Source: Angiostrongylus vasorum
Taxonomy: Eukaryota; Nematoda; Chromadorea; Rhabditida; Metastrongylidae
Direction of reading: 5' to 3'
NCBI GenBank assembly: GCA_018806985.1
Contig: JADANN010000174.1
Coordinates: 1,438,001-1,502,000, forward strand
DNA: 64,000 nucleotides
Of the stretch, positions 31,801-42,965 are shown one piece after another. The position numbers and the translations under genes are program-made. Under the pieces are notes generated by a model, which worked only from the letters and a program-made list of their open reading frames with translations, was not told the DNA's origin and searched no databases. The stretch's first letter is position 1. Every line of letters begins with the position of its first letter.

Positions 31801-32732
31801 ATGGATGGTATGGAAAAAACCTGTTCGTGATTTGGCGGCAATTGGCACCGGACTATAGCCGCCAGACTTACCCTCGCAATCAAATGGCGATTAGGAAATG
31901 CTGATGCTTTTTTTTCAGGGCTTTTTCTTCTCAGTGGCACTGAAATTACTTCGGTAAAATATCAGCTAAGATTAACTATCACATGGATCACATGGAATGC
32001 CTGAAGCAAGTAGTGGGGGGGATAGCGGAGAGGAGCTGGATTCCGTTGTTATTTGTAATCGATTGGATTTCAAAATAACTAAATCGCATTCACACATTCC
32101 TTGTTTCCCTAACAACCTTTAGCAACTAGATCCTGCATGTTGTTCAACAAAAACACATCTACAGGTTCAACATTTTTAGCAGCACATTTCTTTTGTTTTT
32201 TTAAATACACTATTAAAGAAACGTATCCCTCACCTCAGTGAAAGCTCACTTCTTCGCCTTAAATGTTCCAAAAAAAAGAAACATCTCCCTTATGGCTCTT
32301 CTTGTCACCGAGTTACAACATGTCATCTGGTTTTCAATTCGCCGTTGCGAACTGTGGTGTAAGTGATTCCATGACGTTCATTGATGTCAAAGCTTTGAAA
32401 CTATCTTGTTTTCTGGTGGTCTTCATATTCAAGAATTCTAGCTTACGGTGTGAATGACCTTTAGAGAATCACTTTGTATTCACGATGCCCTTTCGCTGAA
32501 AAGTAGCGAAAGCCATAGAGGCAAAGAGCTAGACTCAAGTATAGTCTGGTCCTCAGTTTTTCCTTTTATGGCATCGCGAGTGCTCGAAAGTTGAGCTGCT
32601 GGATCTATTCAACTTCGGCATCACGTCTTCGAACATCTCTTGACACTCCACTCATGACACCAACAGCTTCCGCAATCTAACATCACATCTGTCGATAAGC
32701 TTGATCGCCATGGTTTAAGGAGTTTCTGAGGA

Positions 32733-32775
<43 letters not shown>

Positions 32776-35700
32776 TATGTCAAATAACCTCTAAATGATC
32801 TGGGCCAAATGCCTGTCCAGCAGTTCTAATGGTCTATTTCGCTCGGATTTTATGGTACGGAAATCTTCTTGCTTAACACGCGTATAGACCTTGAAATGAT
32901 GATGTGAGTTATGGTGTCGAGTCCTTTACGATATTCGGATTACTCGCATGACTGCATATCGTTCAGTATCGTATAAACCCTACGAAGGATCACGGCATGC
33001 GCATGCGGACAATTGACAGCAACTAGAAGGCTTGTAAGCGGGGAGATCGCGTAAGGAGTGATGATTTACGCATTGTCGAAGTCCCTGTGGCTCTCCACTA
33101 GATACGATCTTTGTATGACTGGCACCCAGATTATTCTAGATCGCTGATTCAAATCCTGTTTGGATCTGCTGCCGTACAACTTCTCAATGAAGGGCCAGTG
33201 TTGTCACATTTGCACAGACGGAACTTTTACAAAGACGTATCCAGTTACTCAGATTGATGCTATTTATTGGATTTGGATAAAGCAAAGGAACACATGTTCT
33301 CATTCCACCACCATTTAATGAGACGTAGAAGCGAAATGTTTTCGTGGTTAACAAGCGCAGCAACGGTCTTCGAATATTTCGCGTATTGCTTCGAGTGCTG
33401 CTTCAAGATCTCATCTTTTTATGAATGTCCTACAATACTGGTCGAGTAGATTCTCCTTGCAACCTTGGCGACAGCCGAGCTAAGGCGTTCCCACGAGGAA
33501 TGGAGGAAAGCGTGAGGAGGGTGTGGAATCAATACCTTGTTTCCTGATGAACTGCATGACTAACCACTGCGCTGTTCTTTCTCCAGTGATAAAGTGGCTA
33601 TCGAAAATTCTACCCTATGCTCTAAAAATGGCATGTCAATAGAAGACTGGAATGGTAGTTTTTCTAGCAGAATTTTTAATATTTTTGAAATTACGTGAAT
33701 TATAAGCTACGAGCTATCGAAACTACTTCTAACTGTTTTTTTTCCATAATTATAATTGTTCGTTTTCAAATAGGATTTCTAATTGCATTCCTATTACATA
33801 TGAACTAGAAACGTAGTTTATCCTCTACATTTCTAATCTCTGTGCCTTTACAGTAATAGCTGTCTTATTCCATGCTACTGAAATAAAAATTATAAGGATA
33901 AAAAACGGATAAAGCTCTCGGCGTTGATCAAACCCTGAGGGATGCGCCATGCACTCAACTTCATTAAGCATCGTTTGGAGGTGACTGAATGCACATCTGA
34001 CCTTTACAATGACTCGCGGTGGCCTACTCATGTATCGAGCCGGTGGTGCTCGCCTTCCAGACAAGTTTTGTACCACTTTGCCCTCCCCGAAGGAATGGAA
34101 GGCTTAGTGGGGCATGGGCGCGGGGACCGATTTCATAGGTCTGTTGCAGAGGGGAAAAAATAGCAAATAGATGGTGTGAAATGGAAATTAAAAAAAGTAA
34201 TTTCGAGAACTTTCAGTGAAGTTGGTCTTTTGAGTTGTGTTCGGTTCTTGATAGCAATGTAACTTGTGTCGAGAAACTGGTAGTGGCTGTAAATAGAGTG
34301 CTGGTTTCAATAATAAGATAAGCTTATCCTCTGCGGTTGACGACAATCTCCTGAAGACGTTGGCTTTATGCCTATTTGTGCATATCCACCTGTAGCAACG
34401 ACATAAGAACCCGGCTAAAGCTCGAGAAACAGGTGCAGCGTGAGTTGAACGAATAGCAAATAGATGGTGTTTATGAAATTCGCTCCGTTGCGCCAGTAAA
34501 CAAATAGTTTCATCTTTCTTAAGTCTATGTTATGCAACGAAATATTATCTTGACAAAGATGAGCACGAAAGTACTTTCTGACGTGAATTTTTCTGACAGA
34601 TGGTGATTTTGTCGCTCGCTGAGGGAGGATTCTTGCAAAACACTTAAATGGACACTGTAGAAACCACTGGAGCAAAGTCAGTCTACAGGAAATCAACGAA
34701 AGGCAATTTCTGTGAGCGCAGCCACTAGGCAAAAGGGTTTCTGTCTCTCTGTCGCCGGCCACCATCCCTCCGAAAATCAGCACTGTAAAAAACGAAAAAA
34801 AAATGGGTTGTGATGTTTTGCTGGTTGCAGCGCAATCAGCGAAGCTCTCGCCCAAACGACTTCCGATTCATAAATTTACTGGACAAATAGCCAAGAAAAT
34901 CTTCAATAAACAACTCGCTATGAATACCTTCTCAGTGAATTTGTGTGCTCTGGAATCGTAGACATCTGCAGCAATGGAATAAATTTCTTGCTACAAGCTG
35001 GCTATTTTTTGTATTTGAAGTTGGTTACGATTTCAACACTTGAGCGCTTCGCCTTCACGAATGGATCGTGTGGACCTCAGTAAATTGCCATTTGGCCCGC
35101 AATTTCCTGGTTGGACACACTTTCCGTTCCCTTGAGTCTTGCTTTAGCTGCACTAGGGTTTTCGTCTCAGGTGATCTCAGACTCCTGTGGACAGGATAAG
35201 AATATGCCACCTTGCGCCTAGTTTCCTCTCAAAGTCGTGGCGATTCCTTTTACAGGTTTATCCTTAGCTGTTCTTTCAGGTAGAAATGTCGGACACCTTC
35301 TATTTTTAGCAGAACCTGATGAAGTATAAACTCCTGGTGTATGACACTGTTATACATGTGGAAACAACCTCCATCTACCACAAAGCAGCAGCTCACTAAT
35401 GAAGTGGAGGTGATTACTTCTGCAGAGGAAAGTGAAAAACAGAATTTTTATAAACAAAAAACTTAATACAAAAGTTAATACCCTGTTCATTCCGCTGATA
35501 GTCGATTCATCTAGTCTCCTAGTGCTCACTATTAATGAGCTGTGAAGTGTATTTGCATTATCAGACGTCTTTCACCTACTCTTTGGAATTTCCACACCAT
35601 GCTGCAGCACATACAAACTGCTTATGACCAAAGAATATTGGTAATTAATATTAGTATTCTTTGTTGAGTGTTAATAGCATTAGTATTAGGTAATCAATAT

Positions 35701-38700
35701 TCATAATTAACATCAGTAATATTAACCCATCTCAAGGTGCATCACATTTAATCTATTTTCTTTTAACCTTTCGTTTCAATGAATAGTGTTGTTTGCTTAA
35801 AAAAAGGATAAAGCTCTCGCCGTTGATCAATCCCCTGAGGATTGCCCCATGCATTCGACTGCATTAAGCATCGTTCCGAGATGATCTCGAGAATGCGGAT
35901 CTAGTCCCTACAATGACTCTCGGTAGCCTACTGATGCATCGAGCCAGTTCTGCTATCCTCCCAGACAAGTCTGGTACCGATATGCCGACTCCGGAGTGAT
36001 GGAGGGCTTGGCAAGCCATGGGCGCGGGGATCGGATTGCCGCAAGTGCTGCAAGAAAAGAGCTCTTCCGCACTTAAAAACACGCCAAATACTTCTTTTCG
36101 GATCATTTTTCATATATTTTACATATGGTGTAAACATTAAATATACTCACACGCGTCCTACAGAACTTTGCTAAATGCCGACAACAATGTGCCTTGATCA
36201 TTGATAAGTTTTTTTATCATATACAAAAGTTGGATTTGTTCGAAAACTATCCTTTGTTGTTCCGACCTCACGGATTTTCCTTTTTCACGGATCTCGCCCT
36301 TCCTACCACTAAGATTAAGGTATATCCTAAGCCATTTAACCTTTCGGCGTCTTAAAGCTAAATATTTTTAATGCTATTCTTTCATTGGTAAGCTACCACT
36401 TGGTTGATAAAGAACTTTGTTTGGCTAATGTTTCGACGTCTTTGTCTTCCTCAAAGCCGATGAAATATTTGAATGTTACTAACCAACGATAGCGTTAAGA
36501 TTTACTGTTAGCAACTGAGAGTCGCACCGCAAACGTGGAAGTGGTGAACTAAAAGGCTTTTTTACTTAATGTGTTTTTAACACAAACTCTTTCGTGTCTC
36601 CATCCTCAGCTTCCAGCTCAATCACAAACCTACCAATTTTCTTTGACAATAAATGCCATCCAATATACTTTCATAATCTTCTAACCTCAGTTCCATTTAA
36701 TTGATTTATATCGTGAACAACTAGAAATTCAGTTGATGGTTACGATGGGGGTTTAGTAGCCTAATCAACAAAATGATCTCATACTCACTCACAAGGTGTT
36801 AATTTTTACCTACTACACAACACTAGGATGCGTACAGCTCAGTGGTTAGAGGTGTGTTGCAGTTAATGCGCGGTCGTAGACTCCATCCTGCGCTTCGAGC
36901 TCGCCAATCCTTACATCTCTCCGGAGTCCAAATTGGTGCTAGACCTGCCTGAGAGAACAGGAACACTGGCTTTATCCCTTTTTTTGTTCGCATAACATTA
37001 TGGTGCTGCGCCTTGTGTAATAGCTATGCGTGCCTTACAAAACACGTAATTGTTGGCTCGATCTCACGTCCTGGGCTAACCATTCCACAATCCTTCTGGA
37101 ATTGGCAAACTGTTACAAAACTAGTCTCGAAAAATAAAAGCACTGAACGTCATAGATTGTTAGCCACCGCATGTCATTGTATGGGACAGATAAGCCTTCA
37201 ATCACTTTGATATATACCAATGCACGGCGTATATGTAACACATTGGCGACGTGTGTATAGAGTAAATAGGTGATGGAGTACTGTGGCCGGTATGACCCCT
37301 GAAGAAACCATTTTTTTTCGGGTGGTTTACTTCGGTGTACAGAACTGATTCTTTGTAATCGATCGATAGCTTGTCCAACGTTAATGTAATGAAGGGCGTT
37401 TCTGTGAATACCCTCGTTTTGTACTTAAATGTACAAAAAACCCTTTGTCGAAAGAGTTCATTGAACCAGTAATTTGACTGACAATCCACTGTTATCGCTT
37501 CGATGAATCATGTTTATCGTACTTAATACTTGAGACTTGATTGGCCCGTCTTCACTGGTGAGGGCCTTAGCATAATCTCCATTTTTCGGAAATTTGCTGG
37601 TTAAGCCATTGTGGTCCCTGGAATCCCGAGGTCAGCCTTGTCAAAGCCTGCCTCAGGTTTTCACCACTACAGGCGGTCGCAGCCTTGTGGGTCAGAGGGG
37701 GATTGCCACCGTGCGACGTTGATACCAGGACAATGGTGGATCCTGGTACTGGTCTGCTCTTAGCTAGGCTTCCTGATGGATGTTTATCATATCCATAAAA
37801 AAATTTAGAAATAGGCTTAAACTGCGAAACACTTCCAAATAGTGGCACTATCTTGTTTGTACAACGGACCACAGTAATAGTTCCCAGGATCGACTTTCTG
37901 TTGACCTCGGCATTGGATTATGAATTCGTCGTTTTCTCTCTTAGCAATCGCGAGGTTGTTAAACAGCATACGTTTACTTCCATACAGTAACACACATACA
38001 ACACAATCGTAGCTGACGTTTCGACAGAATGGCCTTCTTCAGAGCCGCTTTTTTCACCTGTCTTCCACCGAGGAAGAACAGCCGCTCAGAGTCGCATATG
38101 ATTGACGACTCACAGTAAATTAGTAAATACTATCATACAAGTTATTCATATCCATAGGGGCGATAGAGTGAAGTCTCATCTGTGATCCGGTCATGTTCGC
38201 AATCCCTAAAGTGTTCTAATTATCGAAAAACTGTCGTCTCCCTGGCGGACAACTAGGATGTCCGTACCGGCTGGAAATGACGCGTCATGCTTTGTGGCAC
38301 GAAAAGAAGGTTAGGCGCCTTCGCTATCGTGCTAAAGGATTAATACCGCACGTCTTTTCATTAACGGTTTATCCTTTATCTACCACTATAAGGGAAAATT
38401 GTCGTCCGGAACAAGTTCTTTGTTATATACCTGTGCGTTGCTTTGTTGGACAATAGTGTTTTCTGCGATTTGTAAATACATAAATTTTCCAGGGACCGAC
38501 ATCTCGAAAAGTGCGAATCACCACACCTCATTCCATGCGCAATGGTGAGAAGAGTTCCCGAAAAGACAATCGCCCATCCATTGCCGACTCGCACATGTCG
38601 CCACCTCGTAGGATCGATTTGCTTCAACTGGCTCTCGTCGACGAGCGGGTTAGGTCAAAGATTATAGATCGGCAGAAACACCGAGCGATCATCCGACAAA

Positions 38701-39728
38701 TGCTTGATAATGCTGTGTCTTCAAAGCGAAAAGACTACAAAGGACAGCTGAAGGAGGGAGCTGGTAGCAAAGAAGCTAATAAGTCGCCTATCTCGTCTAA
38801 AAACGAACAACTCGCTAAAAATCTTGCTGCATCCGCGAGTTTTTCTTCGCCAATAGCAATAGTGTCATCGGTGCCTTTAAGAGAACTCCCAGATCACTCA
38901 TCGAAACGACCCCTAATGGAGCTTCCCAGCAAGTTCAGCAGTGTATCACGAAGAGTGCCGCCACCATCACCTCCTGCTAAAACGGAAGATTTTGATCCGT
39001 TGACAGACTTGCTTGGCAAAGAACTAGTGGAGTTCCTCGATCCCAACTATGTAACCATGGATGACGATGAACAGGACATTGCCTATGAGGATAAGGATTT
39101 CGCACCTGGCAATCAGGCACTTGTTCCTGTCCATTCACAGAAATCAGCAAATAAGCCAACTACTTCCAAGGTGCCGATTCGACCAACAGCAGTAAACGTG
39201 CCTTCGATTCTAGCGGTTCTCAGTAGGCCGCTATCTCTCTTACCCCCGCAGCCTTGCCATACCGTCGGCGGATGTCTGTTTGACCGAAGCATGTGTTCTT
39301 ACACCCATCCGGCCGATATTCCCAGAACGAGCCGTTTTGATCGACTCAAAGTGGGATCGTCGAACTTTATCCGGGCTCGCGTACTTCCAGGCACTTCGTC
39401 AAAGATTCAGACAGACACTTATATGGATGAGCCGCATACGATACTCTTCGATGCTCTCGAATGGAAAAACGGCGCGCGTCTAGTCGGTTGTTGCGAAACC
39501 GTCGATGGAAATCAGATGTGTCCTTTTGCAACGCCGTTTGAAGCAGGGGTACTGCTATGGCAAAGTGCCAGCTTCGACTGCCCTGTTCACACTATTAAGA
39601 TTCGATTCATATGCGAGAATTTTGGCACGGAAGAAGCGGAATGTGGTATCGACAACATTCGTGTGCACAGATTGTCGGATACGTTCCTACTTGAGCCTTG
39701 TCAGAAAAACACCTTATCATCTATTTGA
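28788..39728 (+). CDS. Secreted protein with two MAM-like domains (6 exons)
   Basis: Exons: 28788-28833, 28884-29039, 29267-29363, 30219-30369, 31094-31204, 38493-39728. All five junctions keep phase (1, 1, 2, 0, 0) and total 1797 bp, about 598 residues. Residues 1-20 form a signal peptide (MLLRSAGLVLLYTIQVAFA). Residues 22-187 form a MAM-like domain of the nematode type: LSCNFKTPCCW, GSCNFCSSDGEV, YRHWQSPTANMKLCWR, then PPGEDIQVLFV with an exon break at Q|V. Residues 188-440 are low-complexity, charged and Ser/Pro rich. Residues 442-583 form a second MAM-like region (GGCLFDRSMCSY, GCCET, CPFAT, CENFGTEEAECGIDNI). No membrane span follows. Role unknown; such domains usually mediate extracellular adhesion. 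Extra exons inside the 7.3-kb last intron cannot be excluded, which would alter the domain join. Confidence 0.68.
28884..29039 (+). CDS. MAM gene exon 2, first MAM-like half
   Basis: Acceptor CCGTTTAG, donor GTATAC, phase 1 to 1. Carries SCNFKTPCCW and KWQVRNARSININD. The open frame continues past the donor to a stop, but splicing here joins GNYIIQNG in exon 3. Confidence 0.65.
29267..29363 (+). CDS. MAM gene exon 3
   Basis: Acceptor TTTTTCAG, donor GTGTAG, phase 1 to 2. Encodes GNYIIQNGEKSPTSFGSC and CSSDGEVNIQY, the Cys-containing middle of the domain. Confidence 0.65.
30219..30369 (+). CDS. MAM gene exon 4
   Basis: Acceptor TCATTCAG completes Arg across the junction to give YRHWQSPTANMKLCW, the most diagnostic stretch of the domain. 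Donor GTGCAA in phase 0 after PPGEDIQ. Confidence 0.68.
31094..31204 (+). CDS. MAM gene exon 5
   Basis: Acceptor TTCGTAG, donor GTGAGT, phase 0 to 0, 37 codons beginning VLFVMEKQERAINAIVMIDR. It supplies the expected continuation of GEDIQ. Confidence 0.62.
31480..31702 (+). other. Open frame in intron 5, unassigned
   Basis: Follows an acceptor-like GTTGAACAG at about 31506, but in phase 0 it stops after 12 codons. A different frame (NNMLRYLTADDKFLMKMVH) stays open to 31702. Could be an alternative or dead exon. Confidence 0.2.
32735..32779. repeat. (TA)n microsatellite
   Basis: About 45 bp of TA with one interruption, in intron 5 of the MAM gene. Confidence 0.9.
33290..33560 (-). mobile_element. 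Decayed SINE family 4 copy
   Basis: Blocks gtgctgcttcaagatctcat, gaatgtcctacaatactggt and gatagattctcctt-like match family 4; it also shares gccgagctaaggcgttccca with the copy at 58.4 kb. Confidence 0.4.
33892..34155 (-). mobile_element. SINE family 1 copy
   Basis: Tail ataaagctctcggcgttgat, body to ggcatgggcgcggggaccga; the A-box part of the head is lost. Confidence 0.6.
34160..35100. other. Intron 5 sequence, no gene recognised
   Basis: A 146-codon minus-strand open frame (34415-34855) has no recognisable domain and an unusual composition; treated as chance. Confidence 0.3.
35110..35410 (-). mobile_element. Decayed SINE family 2 copy
   Basis: Remnants gactcctgtggacaggataa and ccttagctgttctttcaggt follow the family order, reversed. 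Confidence 0.3.
35800..36055 (-). mobile_element. SINE family 1 copy
   Basis: Tail aaaggataaagctctcgccg, body ctgctatcctcccagacaag to gggcgcggggatcggattgc. Confidence 0.6.
36423..36458 (-). ncRNA. Degenerate minimal hammerhead-ribozyme motif
   Basis: Minus strand: GGCU, then UUGAGGA, A, GAC-6 nt-GUC stem II, GAAAC, AUU, AGCC. Stem I (GGCU/AGCC) and stem II pair. The first core C is U and the cleavage triplet is AUU, so activity is doubtful. Same 36-nt length as the copy at 38.0 kb. Confidence 0.35.
36827..37210 (+). mobile_element. Two diverged SINE family 1 relatives
   Basis: At 36827 a head tgcgtacagctcagtggtta and body aattggtgctagacctgcct; at about 36990-37210 a second with ttggcaaactgttacaaaac and gccaccgcatgtcattgtat. 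Both keep family 1 order. Confidence 0.35.
37530..37785 (-). mobile_element. SINE family 2 copy, 5' truncated
   Basis: Tail side cttcactggtgagggcctta, body to cttagctaggcttcctgatgg, then unrelated sequence; the tRNA-like head is missing, as expected of incomplete reverse transcription. Confidence 0.55.
38011..38046 (-). ncRNA. Minimal hammerhead-ribozyme motif, core intact
   Basis: Minus strand: GGCU / CUGAAGA / A / GGC-CAUUCU-GUC / GAAAC / GUC / AGCU. Seen: stem I GGCU with AGCU (one G-U), stem II GGC with GUC, full CUGANGA and GAAA core, GUC cleavage triplet. Almost no stem III, as in the dimer-type hammerheads known from flanking repeats of Penelope-like elements. It lies antisense in the last intron of the MAM gene, about 450 bp before exon 6. 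Cleavage is inferred, not shown. Confidence 0.55.
38493..39728 (+). CDS. MAM gene exon 6, linker and second MAM-like region
   Basis: Acceptor ATTTTCCAG, phase 0, 411 codons and stop TGA. Begins GPTSRKVRITTPHS; ten Cys fall in the last 160 residues. It is the longest clean coding exon in the window. It could belong to a separate gene if the 7.3-kb intron is wrong, but it has no good start of its own. Confidence 0.7.
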   Translation, partial: GPTSRKVRITTPHSMRNGEKSSRKDNRPSIADSHMSPPRRIDLLQLALVDERVRSKIIDRQKHRAIIRQMLDNAVSSKRKDYKGQLKEGAGSKEANKSPISSKNEQLAKNLAASASFSSPIAIVSSVPLRELPDHSSKRPLMELPSKFSSVSRRVPPPSPPAKTEDFDPLTDLLGKELVEFLDPNYVTMDDDEQDIAYEDKDFAPGNQALVPVHSQKSANKPTTSKVPIRPTAVNVPSILAVLSRPLSLLPPQPCHTVGGCLFDRSMCSYTHPADIPRTSRFDRLKVGSSNFIRARVLPGTSSKIQTDTYMDEPHTILFDALEWKNGARLVGCCETVDGNQMCPFATPFEAGVLLWQSASFDCPVHTIKIRFICENFGTEEAECGIDNIRVHRLSDTFLLEPCQKNTLSSI

Positions 39729-39943
39729 CAAGCTGTCAACCTTTCATTCCTCTCTAAGAGACTAAATTCCTGTTATTTAACTGCATTCTTCCATGTTCCA
39801 ATCAAGCTTTCTTCACTGGTAAAGAAAATAACCAAAATCATTTTTTGTAGAAACATTTTCCTTGCTATTTATCATGAATTTAACCAACTCAGTGGCGTTA
39901 AGTTATATTCTTTCATTTACGAGCAAAGAAACGACAGGGTTGG

Positions 39944-40208
39944 ATGAGTTCAACTCGTCCACACTACACTGTTGTCCCTAATGACGCTGTAGAAGTACCG
40001 CTCACATCAACAGGCTGTGTACAATTGCATAACGCTCCTTAGGGTTACCCGATAGAAACTCGACCAAATGAGATTCCAACGATTGGTTCATTTTCTGTGC
40101 ATGTGAGTTATGTAGGTATCTAAGTGGCTTGAGTTGATCTGACAGTTCCGTATCAGCTTGATGATGACTTTCGTACTATCTTTCTTCAAAGCATTCACAT
40201 TTACATAA
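39944..40208 (+). pseudogene. Two-exon candidate with an in-frame TAG
   Basis: ATG 39944 opens 53 codons (MSSTRPHYTVVPNDAVEV...) to donor GTGAGT at 40103; a 43-bp intron ends GACAG; exon 2 (40146-40208) stays in phase and ends in TAA. A single TAG at 40040-40042 interrupts exon 1. It could be a dead gene, an error, or chance. No family recognised. Confidence 0.25.
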
Positions 40209-40373
40209 TAACATCAAAATGAATTACACTGCAGCTTTTGAACCGATTGTCATATGCACTTGTCAAGGTTGTTTCAGTGCTTGATGATTTCACAGGTTTA
40301 AATTTCTGCTTCTGTTAGTACCGTACTCAGCTGTAATAACTACCAAACTCTCGACGCACTGACATTGTTATCT

Positions 40374-40600
40374 TAACCTTTTATTTACTTCCTACTACAA
40401 TTTTTCACGGCTGGGTATCATGTGAAATACAAGCAAGATGATGCTGAGATATTTGCAAAACTCCAGACCGCAGGTGTCTGCGGTGGGGAACGAACGCGCT
40501 ATTACCCTTTCCGGCGGCTAACGCGTTCACCACCACACCATGCGGGTCCGGAGTTTTGAAAATATCTCAGCATCATTTTGGTTATGTTTCACATAACATT
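40374..40600 (-). mobile_element. SINE family 3 copy with inverted tail duplicate
   Basis: Tail-body-head on the minus strand (40374-40545), followed at once by an inverted piece of the same body (tccggagttttgaaaatatc ... gtttcacataac), giving a foldback. Confidence 0.6.
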
Positions 40601-40609
40601 GTTGTATTA

Positions 40610-41230
40610 GGTCCTTTCTTGAAAGTGGAAAGTGACCTGCTTGTTTGGTTGTCTAGATATTCGAGTTCTCCTATTTCGATTTCGCAAGTTTTATAAACCA
40701 CTACTAACATCGGAAGGAAGAGTCAGTTAGCCGTGAGAATACATACGTAAGCTGGCTATGTTTACATGAGATCTATGCCGATGCTCAATTTAGTGAAGAC
40801 GGTTAAAGGGTGTCTGGCGAGCTGAACGAATAGTCAACGAGCACTTAGTGAGTACAACCACAGTTAGTGAGGTAGTTCTTCCCGCTGGTTCCTTTCGCTG
40901 CCACACTGGACTTCAAGAAGCTTCGATGACTTTCGAACTTAGCTAATTGCATGTCGACGTTGGATTATTGAATCTTTACATAAACTGTGAACTCGTGCAA
41001 GAATAACGGCGCTGTGAAACTGATATCAACAATGTGATGAATTGTTCATCAAATTCTACACAAAGAATTTAGAAAGGACTTGAGCGAAAAGGAGAGGTGC
41101 ATAGTCCCTCCATAGGGATGGTGATTCTTACACTATATACCATATAAAGTGGGATAAAATTATTGTTAGAGAGAGTTAGATTTATTGTTCGAGAAGAGTT
41201 GCAGGAATTTTTGGCGACTAAGTATATTCC
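40610..41230. other. No gene recognised
   Basis: No convincing reading frame, repeat or RNA structure seen. Confidence 0.35.
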
Positions 41231-41231
41231 A

Positions 41232-41500
41232 AAGGGCGCATGTGGCGCAGTGCAACACACACGTGGAATGGATCCTATATCCATTGCCCACCAAGTCTTT
41301 CATCCCTCCGGGGTCGGCAAACTGGTACCAGAATTGTCTGGGAGAAAAGCAGCACTGGCTCGATACAACGGCAGGCCACCGCGAGTCATTGTAAAGGCCA
41401 GATATGCATTCAGTCACCTCCAAACGATGCTTAATGAAGTCGAATGCATGGCGCATCCCTCAAGGATTGATCAACGCCAGGAGCTTTATCTTCTCTCCTT
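41232..41500 (+). mobile_element. SINE family 1 copy
   Basis: Head gggcgcatgtggcgcagtgc, body to gaagtcgaatgcatggcgca and gagctttatcttctctcctt. The head has lost about 20 bp between the boxes. Confidence 0.65.
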
Positions 41501-42447
41501 TTAAGCATATTCCGCCGGGTCTCATTCAGCGAGCGAAAATAGATCTCACAGAAATGGGATAGTTTAAAGGAATGTTTATCGGATAAAGATGGCAAAAGGC
41601 TGAAAAAGCAATGACGGCTTCAAGAAAAAGGGCGGTGTAAATGCAGCAGATTCATGAGACATGTGCATTTTAAAGAAGGGGAACATTTTTACATCCTAAG
41701 TAAAACATTACCTGTACTTTCACAGCTTAGAGATTTCCCTGTTGGTGGTTACGAACAATTACTCATCGTGCTATGTCGTATTCGATTGCTGTAACGTATG
41801 GTTGGGACATGGCTGAATCAATCTCCGGGATGATGGGGATCGTGCGGCGAATTCGTTCTGCTAGTTCCAGTCGCAGTTTCGCCATTATTTTAGTTGACAA
41901 TCTGAGAACGTAAGCCATCGTTCGTCGTCTTATTATGAGTCGATTATGTTGTGAACAACCTAACAGTTCTGGAACTTTTTGGGTCTTCGTGGTCAATGCG
42001 GTGCAATTGTAGTTTGTTTCCATGTCTGAAGGTAGTGTGGAAAAGTTAATTTCCTTGAGCTGCGTAGGTTCTTTAGTGGTGGCGGGTTCCTCCCACCAAA
42101 CGTGGTCGTTTAACTGTCACTTATTTAGTCCTTGCAGGTACGTGAGTGAATTGGATGAGGTTTTCAAACTTTTTCGATTCTGCGTGTATCTTTCACGCGG
42201 CTGTTAACTATTACTCCTACTCGTTTAACCATTCCACGAAATTATTACCCGTTATTACCAAGCATTTATCCGCCTGACATTCTCGACGTCCTTAGGTAGG
42301 ATTAATATTTCCACGATTGATGTGTTGTCTTTTAGAGCTCTGCATACTGAGTGAGTCATACACACTGCCACTGTTAGAGCATTTAATTCGAGTTTTCCTA
42401 AAGTGGTAACGTAATCACATAATTGTAAATTGGATCCTCCTAAGAGG

Positions 42448-42725
42448 AGGTGGGCGCATGTGGCGCAGTGGTCGGAGGCGCTCTTGCAATACAAACGGGA
42501 TCGCCCCAAGCTCACCAAGCACTCCTTCCTCCGGGGTCAGCAAATTGGTACCAGACTTGTCTGGGAGAAAAGCAGCACTGGCTCGATACATCGGTAGACC
42601 ACCGCGATTCATTGTAAAGACTAGATATGTATTCAATCACCTTCAAACGATGTTTAATGAAGTCGAATGCATGGCTGGTCCTTCAAGGATTGATGAACGC
42701 CGGAGCTTTATCCTTTATTTGTCCT
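42448..42725 (+). mobile_element. SINE family 1 copy
   Basis: Head gggcgcatgtggcgcagtgg, body ggtaccagacttgtctggga, ends ggagctttatcctttatttg. Confidence 0.65.
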
Positions 42726-42844
42726 TTATGAGGAGCTGTGAATAATTGTTAGATAAGAGGTGCATTGATTGCTAAACAGAATGTAGGTCATCGAGTCAGT
42801 CGTCAGCACTGGATAATCACCACCTCGAAGTAGATTGCTCTATG

Positions 42845-42965
42845 TTTTACGAATTTGCCGCAAGGGACTTAGACGTTGCCACAGAGGACAATCTCAAAAC
42901 TGGGTTGTTAGACCGTTTATAACAGTAACAATACAGTAATAACGATATGTTAATACCGATTCAAT
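42845..42965 (-). repeat. LTR-like fragment (BEL/Pao cluster)
   Basis: gacgttgccacagaggacaa ... acagtaacaatacagtaata aligns with segments at 43.54-43.63 and 45.98-46.06 kb. Confidence 0.4.

Noticed and set aside
34415..34855. 146-codon minus-strand frame
   Set aside because: No domain, no splice context, lies in an intron among SINEs; most likely chance.
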